From positions 1 through 21,741 of the forward strand of contig JAPLYH010000022.1 in the NCBI GenBank assembly GCA_026395615.1: a DNA stretch of 21,741 nt, in the 5' to 3' direction. The position numbers and the translations under genes are program-made. Shown piece after piece: positions 17,320 through 20,931 of the stretch; the first letter of the stretch is position 1, and each line of letters starts with the position of its first letter. Below the pieces are notes generated by a model. It was not told the DNA's origin. It saw nothing but the letters and a program-made list of their open reading frames with translations, and did not search any database. Source of the DNA: Candidatus Parcubacteria bacterium (lineage in GTDB: Bacteria; Patescibacteriota; Minisyncoccia; Minisyncoccales; PEYH01).

Positions 17320-17347
17320 AAAGGGCGCCTCCCGGCGCTCCTTTTTA
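17320..17347 (-). terminator. Intrinsic terminator of miniature unit A
   Basis: On the minus strand, directly after the stop of the acidic-peptide ORF, a GC stem (GCGCC-GGGA-GGCGC with flanking G-C/A-U pairs and one A-C mismatch) is followed by CTTTTGTTTC. It separates unit A from the M16 peptidase gene that begins 70 bp downstream. Confidence 0.85.
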
Positions 17348-17452
17348 CTCTTCTTCATCACCACCGAATTCTTCATCTCCTCCATCAGTGGGAAGATCCT
17401 CAAATTCCTCTTCGTCTTCCCATTCATCAAACATTAATTCGTTGTTAATCAT
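17345..17452 (-). CDS. Very acidic 35-aa small protein (unit A)
   Basis: ATG at 17452 opens a 35-residue ORF with 18 Asp/Glu and no Lys or Arg, rich in Gly toward the end (PTDGGDEEFGG), ending 1 bp before the terminator stem. It lies in a transcript with a consensus promoter, so expression is likely. No Shine-Dalgarno precedes this ATG. The same frame is open upstream to a TAA at 17519-17521 without an ATG, and that extension reads like protein (WNIKGEGRLHGIGKSIK), so the true start may be a rare codon such as the ATT at 17506. Alternatively, translation re-initiates after a short ORF in another frame that ends at 17455, 2 bp before this ATG. I recognise no family. A real small protein is likely; its exact start is open. 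Confidence 0.5.
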   Translation of the reverse strand: MINNELMFDEWEDEEEFEDLPTDGGDEEFGGDEEE

Positions 17453-17472
17453 TTTTATGGATTTGCCAATAC

Positions 17473-17494
17473 CATGAAGGCGACCTTCTCCTTT
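17473..17494 (-). promoter_or_regulatory. Shine-Dalgarno AAAGGAG with hairpin between it and an ATG
   Basis: On the minus strand AAAGGAG (17494-17488) is followed by a perfect 5-bp hairpin GAAGG-TCG-CCTTC (17488-17476) and immediately by ATG (17475). Folding would bring the ribosome site and ATG close together. This ATG opens only a 6-codon ORF (MVLANP) whose stop is 2 bp before the acidic-ORF ATG, suggesting translational coupling or control. The arrangement is visible; the function is inferred. Confidence 0.45.
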
Positions 17495-17524
17495 GATATT
17501 CCAAATCCCAACACTTTTTTATCC

Positions 17525-17560
17525 GAATGACCATGAGAGACCAACCTCATAAAACCATTC
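17525..17560 (-). promoter_or_regulatory. 5'-terminal structured RNA element, copy A (GUUGGUCU loop)
   Basis: Reading the minus strand from 17560: outer stem GAAUG (17560-17556) pairs with CAUUC (17529-17525); internal loop GUUUU (17555-17551) faces GGU (17532-17530); inner stem AUGAG (17550-17546) pairs with CUCAU (17537-17533); the apical loop is GUUGGUCU (17545-17538). The element starts 7 nt after the -10 box, so it would be the very 5' end of the transcript. The same architecture with a different stem sequence occurs 236 bp away at 17761-17798. The two copies cover each other by compensatory changes, which is good evidence of a real RNA structure. I know of no named motif with this loop. 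Confidence 0.75.
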
Positions 17561-17567
17561 TGAAAAA

Positions 17568-17595
17568 ATTATATTCTAATTAAAAATACTGTCAA
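17568..17595 (-). promoter_or_regulatory. Consensus sigma-70 promoter of miniature unit A
   Basis: On the minus strand TTGACA (17595-17590), a 16-bp spacer and TATAAT (17573-17568) match both consensus hexamers perfectly. The predicted transcription start is 17560-17561, at the first base of the structured element. This is the best promoter in the window, so unit A is expected to be strongly transcribed. Confidence 0.9.
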
Positions 17596-17621
17596 GTGCT
17601 TATCCAGAATTATAATACGAG

Positions 17622-17655
17622 AAAACAAAAGGCACCCGAGGGTGCCTTTTGTTTT
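17622..17655 (-). terminator. Perfect 16-bp inverted-repeat terminator of miniature unit B
   Basis: Arms 17622-17637 and 17640-17655 are exactly complementary (AAAACAAAAGGCACCC and its reverse complement) with a 2-nt loop. On the minus strand the stem core GGCACCC/GGGTGCC is followed by TTTTGTTTT. It begins at the stop codon of the basic peptide ORF and lies 27 bp upstream of the unit A promoter, insulating the two units. It is symmetric and could act both ways. Confidence 0.9.
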
Positions 17656-17692
17656 ATTTCTTTGTCTTCTTCTTTTTGGGTTTCTTGACCAT
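17654..17692 (-). CDS. Very basic 12-aa peptide ORF MVKKPKKKKTKK (unit B)
   Basis: The only ATG in unit B opens a 12-codon ORF with 9 Lys that stops inside the first arm of the terminator. A TTG 24 bp upstream (17716) in the same frame would give 20 residues (MPQRAVGQMVKKPKKKKTKK). There is no clear Shine-Dalgarno. Poly-Lys reading can arise by chance from A-rich DNA, but the frame ends exactly at the terminator, the unit has a strong promoter, and unit A has the parallel layout with an acidic peptide. Unit B could equally be a non-coding RNA. Confidence 0.35.
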   Translation of the reverse strand: MVKKPKKKKTKK

Positions 17693-17760
17693 TTGACCAA
17701 CGGCTCTCTGGGGCAAAAGAATAAATTAATTATTCGTTACCTTACTAAACCGTTTTCAAT

Positions 17761-17798
17761 GAAAGGCGGTAAGGAGACCAACCCTTAATATCCCTTTC
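17761..17798 (-). promoter_or_regulatory. 5'-terminal structured RNA element, copy B (GUUGGUCU loop)
   Basis: Reading the minus strand from 17798: outer stem GAAAGG (17798-17793) pairs with CCUUUC (17766-17761); internal loop GAUAU (17792-17788) faces CCG (17769-17767); inner stem UAAGG (17787-17783) pairs with CCUUA (17774-17770); the apical loop GUUGGUCU (17782-17775) is identical to copy A. It starts 8 nt after the -10 box. Downstream, GUAAGG (17745-17740) can pair with CCUUAC (17774-17769) and CGGU (17752-17749) with ACCG (17770-17767), giving a helix mutually exclusive with the inner stem. That resembles a conformational switch, by inference only. Confidence 0.75.
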
Positions 17799-17806
17799 TA
17801 CTATTA

Positions 17807-17834
17807 ATAATAAATTACGTACAATATGTGTCAA
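17807..17834 (-). promoter_or_regulatory. Near-consensus sigma-70 promoter of miniature unit B
   Basis: On the minus strand TTGACA (17834-17829), a 16-bp spacer and TATTAT (17812-17807, five of six matches). Predicted start near 17798-17799, at the first base of structured element copy B. Spacer length and distance to the element match unit A. Confidence 0.87.
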
Positions 17835-17869
17835 TAGAAAAAGTTATTAACAATTGAAAAAAAATAAAA

Positions 17870-18406
17870 TTATGTTGAGATTTTTTTCTTTTTTATTTTT
17901 ATTGCCAAAAGGTGTATCAACCACGCGGTTATTACGCCTACAAACATTCCTCCGATAATATCGGAAGGATAATGAACTCCAACAATAATACGACTTACAT
18001 TCATAAAAATCGCTGCGATAAAAAAAATAATTCCTAATTTTTTATTATAAAAATAAATTGCTGTTGCAATGGCGAAGAAAAAAGCAGAATGACCAGAGGG
18101 AAAAGAGTATCCACTTTCCGGAATCAACTGATGGACATTATGGATAATAAATGGGCGAGGCCGATGGTAAAAAAGACGTATTAATTCCACAACGCCAAGG
18201 CGCGCCACAATCGCGGAAAAAATAGTTATTAAAAATATATGGATTTTCTCTTTATTTTTTTTCTGAACAAAAAACAAAAAAGCTAAAAATAAAATAACTA
18301 ATAAATATTGGAGGTATTTGGCAAGAAAAATAAAAAGAATATCAAAAAATGCTGACTTACCAGCTAAATTATTAAAAAAATAAAAAATATTTGTATCTAT
18401 TGTCAT
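17870..18406 (-). CDS. PAP2-family membrane phosphatase (undecaprenyl-diphosphatase-like)
   Basis: The 178-aa protein has about five transmembrane segments (near 20-46, 55-75, 105-120, 123-140, 150-168) and the three phosphatase motifs: RLFYHRPRP (C1, 77-85), PSGH (103-106) and SRIIVGVHYPSD (138-149), containing the nucleophilic and acid-base His residues H106 and H145. Relatives such as BcrC dephosphorylate undecaprenyl pyrophosphate to recycle the peptidoglycan lipid carrier; others act on phosphatidate. In motif C1 an Arg (R77) stands where Lys is usual (KxxxxxxRP), a conservative change. The start overlaps the upstream flavoprotein stop by 4 bp (ATGA). A basic tail KIKKKKIST ends the protein. 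Confidence 0.88.
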   Translation of the reverse strand: MTIDTNIFYFFNNLAGKSAFFDILFIFLAKYLQYLLVILFLAFLFFVQKKNKEKIHIFLITIFSAIVARLGVVELIRLFYHRPRPFIIHNVHQLIPESGYSFPSGHSAFFFAIATAIYFYNKKLGIIFFIAAIFMNVSRIIVGVHYPSDIIGGMFVGVITAWLIHLLAIKIKKKKIST

Positions 18407-19668
18407 ATCTTATCTCTTGCTGTGCTTTCGCCAGCTAGGAAACCGGTACTCCAGCAAGATTGGAGATTGAACCCGCCGGTTGGACCATCAATATCTATAA
18501 TTTCGCCAGCGAAATATAAATTATTAATTATTTTCGATTTCATAGTTTTGCTATCTATTTCTTTTAGAGAAACTCCCCCTCTCGTAATTATAGCCGAATC
18601 AAAACCGAATAATCCATCTGCTATCATTTCTAAATTCTTTAATATTTTTACCAAACGATGTCTTTCTTCTCTTGTTATGCTATTTGCTTTTTTTTCTGGA
18701 TTTATCTTTGACATCCTTATTACTATTCCGATTAATTTATTTGGCAATAAATCACCTAAACAATTCTTAAAGGATTTATTTTTATATTTTCCAAAATCTC
18801 TTTTGATTCTTTCATCCAGTTTCGCAAAATCTAAGGCTGGCTTCAAATCAATAGTTATTTTTACTTTTCCATTTTTCAACAGCTCTCCTACCTTTTTGCT
18901 TATATCTAAAATAATCGGCCCGCTTAAACCAAAATGAGTAAAAAGGCATTCTCCGAATGCGCTGCATTGTTTTTTTTCTTTCTGCCAAGCGCTTATCTCT
19001 ATATTTTTCAAACTTAACCCTGGCATTTCTCTTGCCCAACTTTCTTTTATTTTTATCGGAACCAGGGCGGGAGATAAGGCTTCTATTTTATGTCCTAAAT
19101 CTTCTACCCATTTGAAACCATCACCCGTAGAGCCGGTTGATGGAAAAGATTTCCCACCAGTACAAAAAATGTATTTTTTAGCAATAACTTCTTTATCTTT
19201 CAATATTAATTTTTCAATCCTACTTTTCTTAAAGATGACTTCAACTACTTCCGAGCCATACTCAATTTTTACTCTTCCTTTTAATAAATATTTAATCAAC
19301 GCCCTTAAAATATCATCTGCCTTATCACTTACAGGAAAAACTCTCTGCCTTCTTTCTATTTTCGTTTTTACTCCTAATTTTTCGAAAAAATTAATAACTT
19401 TTTCAGGTCCAAAAATGGAAAAAGAATGAAATAAAAATTTTCCATTCTTGCCATAATTTTCAACCAAATTTTTCAGATTAAACTCTGCGTTAGTCAAATT
19501 ACACCTGCCTTTTCCTGTTAGTATAAGTTTTCTACCAGGTTTTTTGTTTTTCTCCAATAAGATAACTTTTGCCCCGAGTTCTCCTGCTTTACCCGCAGCA
19601 ATCATTCCCGCTGGCCCTGCTCCGATCACTGCCACATCAAAAACTGGATTTTTCTCTTTTTCCATCAT
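18403..19668 (-). CDS. HI0933/YhiN-family FAD-dependent oxidoreductase
   Basis: The 421-aa flavoprotein starts with a dinucleotide-binding fold DVAVIGAGPAGMIAAGKAGE and an Asp/Glu-type ribose contact LLEKNKKPGRKLILTGKGRCN, the RKxxxTGxGRCN segment that marks the HI0933 (BaiN/YhiN) family. TGGKSFPSTGSTGDGFKWVE and the C-terminal NLYFAGEIIDIDGPTGGFNLQSCWSTG are further family hallmarks. Length is normal (about 400). Members bind FAD and probably NAD(P)H; physiological substrates are mostly unknown, although a gut homologue (BaiN) was linked to bile-acid reduction, which is not relevant evidence here. It follows desulfoferrodoxin by 6 bp, so a redox partnership is plausible. Confidence 0.93.
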   Translation of the reverse strand: MMEKEKNPVFDVAVIGAGPAGMIAAGKAGELGAKVILLEKNKKPGRKLILTGKGRCNLTNAEFNLKNLVENYGKNGKFLFHSFSIFGPEKVINFFEKLGVKTKIERRQRVFPVSDKADDILRALIKYLLKGRVKIEYGSEVVEVIFKKSRIEKLILKDKEVIAKKYIFCTGGKSFPSTGSTGDGFKWVEDLGHKIEALSPALVPIKIKESWAREMPGLSLKNIEISAWQKEKKQCSAFGECLFTHFGLSGPIILDISKKVGELLKNGKVKITIDLKPALDFAKLDERIKRDFGKYKNKSFKNCLGDLLPNKLIGIVIRMSKINPEKKANSITREERHRLVKILKNLEMIADGLFGFDSAIITRGGVSLKEIDSKTMKSKIINNLYFAGEIIDIDGPTGGFNLQSCWSTGFLAGESTARDKI

Positions 19669-19674
19669 TTTTTA

Positions 19675-20055
19675 TTAATTTTTCCAAAGCCCGTGTATAT
19701 TGCAAAAAATCCTTGCGGAAATATCTGCTATTTCCGCTCTAAGAAAAAATTCCGCTTCCGGACTATCATCTGGTTTTAAAAATTTCCTATAACTTTTATC
19801 TCCTGTAATTATCTCGACCCATTCAATAAAATGTTCTTGTTCCATAGGATGCGGAATTGAACCGATTTTTACTTTAATTCCATTTTCTATTTTTTCTATG
19901 ACTGGTACATGTTTTTCTTTCCCCTCATCTTGACTTCGCTCAATTTGCAATTCCATCGGCTGACCGCAACAAACCAATTGACCTTGACCAGGATGTAAAA
20001 CTTCCACAATATTGCCGCAAATACTACATTTATAAATCTGTTTTAATTGAGTCAT
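19675..20055 (-). CDS. dfx: Desulfoferrodoxin (superoxide reductase, two-iron class)
   Basis: The 126-aa protein reduces superoxide to hydrogen peroxide without making oxygen, a typical defence in anaerobes. The N-terminal desulforedoxin-like domain has C10 and C13 (CSIC) with C29-C30 (VCCGQPM), binding Fe center I. The C-terminal neelaredoxin-like domain shows all center II ligands: H49 (in EKHVPVI, with the functional Lys at 48), H69 and H75 (HPMEQEHFIEWVE), C118 and H121 (FCNIHGLW). Thus both iron sites are complete (class I, 2Fe-SOR). It heads the dfx-flavoprotein-PAP2 cluster. Upstream lies an extended -10 promoter but no obvious Shine-Dalgarno. Confidence 0.97.
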   Translation of the reverse strand: MTQLKQIYKCSICGNIVEVLHPGQGQLVCCGQPMELQIERSQDEGKEKHVPVIEKIENGIKVKIGSIPHPMEQEHFIEWVEIITGDKSYRKFLKPDDSPEAEFFLRAEIADISARIFCNIHGLWKN

Positions 20056-20078
20056 ATTATTTATTTAAGTGTTTCCTC

Positions 20079-20087
20079 AGTATATCA
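20079..20087 (-). promoter_or_regulatory. Extended -10 promoter of the desulfoferrodoxin cluster
   Basis: The minus strand reads TGATATACT, a TGn-extended -10 (TATACT, 20084-20079), 24 bp before the dfx ATG. No good -35 box is visible. The leader would be about 17 nt and AT-rich. Confidence 0.6.
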
Positions 20088-20129
20088 AAAAATGTCCCCT
20101 TATCACAGTTTATTAGTAATAATGTTTCT

Positions 20130-20155
20130 AAAAAACACTCCTCTGTTTGAGGAGT
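20130..20155 (-). terminator. Intrinsic terminator upstream of desulfoferrodoxin
   Basis: On the minus strand a perfect 7-bp stem ACTCCTC-AAACA-GAGGAGT (20155-20137) is followed by GTTTTTT. It closes the transcript that begins near 20570, so dfx needs its own promoter, which is seen at 20079-20087. Confidence 0.85.
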
Positions 20156-20199
20156 TCTCTCTTTCTGATTTACCTTAATTTTTATCCACAAATAATTGG

Positions 20200-20239
20200 A
20201 GATGGGGAGTGGGCCGCATAGCGACCCGACTCCTCATCT
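20200..20239 (-). other. Long GC-rich hairpin near the 3' end of the GC-rich unit
   Basis: An imperfect inverted repeat: AGATG/CATCT at the base, GGAGT/ACTCC, then GGG/CCC around a short loop. On the minus strand it is followed by CCAATTATTT rather than a T-run, so it is a weak terminator at best; it may be a structural element of an RNA. The 108 bp between it and the ORF stop at 20348 hold no recognisable gene; two similar pieces, GCTAGGGATACGAG and GCTAGGGATCTAAT (minus strand, about 20335 and 20295), share GCTAGGGAT. Confidence 0.5.
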
Positions 20240-20347
20240 CTCTGATCTTCTCTGGCTTATCCAGCCCTTGAACTTGGTTGGCTCAAAGGATTAGATCCCT
20301 AGCCCCTCTGCAAATGCGAGGCTCGTATCCCTAGCTCATCCATTCGT

Positions 20348-20515
20348 CTAGGCGACGACGACCTGCAAACCGTTGCGACCCTGGGCCAGGCTGGACGCCG
20401 ACGACCTGGGACTTGCTTCGACCGACCTCGATCTCGCCGTGACGAACCCCTTCGCCGAGTTCACGAACGACAAACACGAAGGAGAACCACGACAACCGAG
20501 CACGATCCTCTTCAT
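20348..20515 (-). CDS. Possible 55-aa GC-rich small ORF with strong Shine-Dalgarno
   Basis: ATG at 20515 is preceded by AGGAGGTG (20528-20521) at ideal spacing, the best ribosome site in the window, within a transcript that has a promoter upstream. It would encode a basic, Ser-rich peptide starting MKRIVLGCRGSPSCLSFVNS and ending GRNGLQVVVA. I recognise no family. The composition (about 60% GC) is unlike the AT-rich genes and like the genes at 768 and 20932. The amino acid pattern is not convincing; the opposite strand also has open frames (20373-20594), and the segment could be a non-coding RNA or a decayed gene. Real transcription unit likely, this ORF uncertain. Confidence 0.35.
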   Translation of the reverse strand: MKRIVLGCRGSPSCLSFVNSAKGFVTARSRSVEASPRSSASSLAQGRNGLQVVVA

Positions 20516-20542
20516 ACTCCCACCTCCTGGTGAGATTCCGAC

Positions 20543-20566
20543 GCTCCCTGCCTATCGAAAGGGAGC
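20543..20566 (-). other. 5' leader hairpin of the GC-rich unit
   Basis: A perfect 7-bp stem GCTCCCT / AGGGAGC (20566-20560 with 20549-20543) around a 10-nt loop lies just after the predicted transcription start and upstream of the Shine-Dalgarno. A 4-bp stem CACC/GGTG flanks the Shine-Dalgarno itself. These could control ribosome access. Confidence 0.45.
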
Positions 20567-20577
20567 ACTAATCTATA

Positions 20578-20605
20578 TTATTATCCAAAATTAAAAAACA
20601 GTCAA
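20578..20605 (-). promoter_or_regulatory. Sigma-70 promoter of the GC-rich unit
   Basis: The minus strand has TTGACT (20605-20600), a 16-bp spacer and TAATAA (20583-20578); a TAATAT at 20580-20575 is an alternative -10. The predicted start is near 20570. It lies 28 bp past the terminator of the neighbouring RNA candidate. Confidence 0.65.
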
Positions 20606-20632
20606 TAATTAAGAGTGTTGATAAATTAAATT

Positions 20633-20658
20633 CAAAAACCCCCGTAAATAGGGGGTTT
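20633..20658 (-). terminator. Intrinsic terminator of the structured RNA candidate
   Basis: Perfect 8-bp stem AAACCCCC / GGGGGTTT (20658-20651 with 20643-20636) with a 7-nt loop, followed on the minus strand by TTTTTG. On the plus strand it is followed by only TTTCT. Confidence 0.85.
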
Positions 20659-20767
20659 CTGGCAGCAACTGCCCTAGTCGGTCTAGAACCTATGGGAATC
20701 AATCCCCATAAGGGTTACCCGAGTATTTTCTCAGGGGTTATTTAACCCCTCTCGGTCGGGAGTATTT
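20633..20767 (-). ncRNA. Candidate structured non-coding RNA of about 135 nt
   Basis: Between a promoter (about 20774) and an intrinsic terminator (20633-20658) there is no meaningful ORF but a chain of hairpins on the minus strand, 5' to 3': CCGAG...CUCGG enclosing AGGGGUU/AACCCCU; AACC-UAUGGG paired with CCCAUA-GGUU; CUAG-ACCGA-CUAG; GGCAG-UUG-CUGCC; and the terminator stem. The sequence AAAAUACUC occurs twice, and CCCGA/UCGGG competes with CCGAG/CUCGG. It is GC-richer than the surrounding spacer. I found no tmRNA, RNase P, SRP or 6S signatures, so it may be a new small RNA. Confidence 0.55.
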
Positions 20768-20773
20768 TAAGTT

Positions 20774-20782
20774 ATTTTACCA
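20774..20782 (-). promoter_or_regulatory. Extended -10 promoter of the structured RNA candidate
   Basis: The minus strand reads TGGTAAAAT, a TGn-extended -10 (TAAAAT) with a poor -35 (TGTCTT at 18-bp spacing). The start would be near 20767, just before the first hairpin. Confidence 0.5.
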
Positions 20783-20783
20783 C

Positions 20784-20833
20784 AAAATGAGACAAATAAG
20801 ACACTACTTCGGGATATTTTTGTGTCTCGTTTT
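20784..20833. repeat. Nested inverted repeats, possible operator
   Basis: AAAATGAGACA (20784-20794) and TGTCTCGTTTT (20823-20833) are 11-bp arms with one mismatch. Nested inside, AGACAC (20799-20804) and GTGTCT (20822-20827) form a second pair. The repeats sit immediately upstream of and partly over the -35 region of the structured RNA promoter, a position suited to a transcription-factor site; they are also able to form a hairpin. Confidence 0.5.
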
Positions 20834-20847
20834 ATAAAACAACTATG

Positions 20848-20897
20848 AAAAAACAAAGAGGGGACGGATTTCGCTGTTTCCAGTAAATCCGCCCCCT
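20848..20897 (-). terminator. Intrinsic terminator of the M42 peptidase gene
   Basis: On the minus strand the stem AGGGG/GGATTT pairs with AAATCC/CCCCT (20897-20885 with 20871-20859), has a small internal mismatch and a 13-nt loop, and is followed by CTTTGTTTTTTC. It lies 35 bp after the peptidase stop codon. Confidence 0.85.
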
Positions 20898-20931
20898 ACT
20901 ATCCCTCCTTCATACTCTGCCCGCGAAGAGG

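Larger units (their letters stand above)
20056..20931. other. 876-bp gene-poor region with two minus-strand RNA units
   Basis: Between the M42 gene and dfx the minus strand carries, in order: the M42 terminator, nested inverted repeats, an extended -10 promoter, the structured RNA candidate with terminator, a second promoter, the GC-rich unit with a possible 55-aa ORF, a long hairpin and a final terminator. The density of promoters and terminators shows independently expressed short RNAs. No large conserved gene is recognisable. Confidence 0.7.

Noticed and set aside
17455..17550. 31-codon ORF starting inside the stem of structured element A
   Set aside because: Its ATG is buried in the inner stem and lacks a ribosome site, so I do not call it a gene.
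18422..18937. 171-codon plus-strand ORF
   Set aside because: It is the antisense of the HI0933 flavoprotein gene, whose motifs are unmistakable, and has no ribosome site.
18848..19039. 63-codon minus-strand ORF, very basic
   Set aside because: It is an alternate frame inside the flavoprotein gene.
20200..20570. tmRNA or RNase P RNA
   Set aside because: GC richness in an AT-rich genome raised the idea, but the conserved ends of tmRNA and the GAGGAAAGUC and ACAGA cores of RNase P RNA are absent.
20373..20594. Plus-strand ORF of 73 codons starting at TTG
   Set aside because: No ribosome site or promoter on that strand; signals in the region point to the minus strand. Kept only as an alternative because its amino acid pattern is fairly protein-like.
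20640..20770. tRNA or riboswitch in the structured RNA candidate
   Set aside because: No cloverleaf with GTTCRA T-loop could be drawn, no known riboswitch core was recognised, and the terminator is not followed by a coupled gene.
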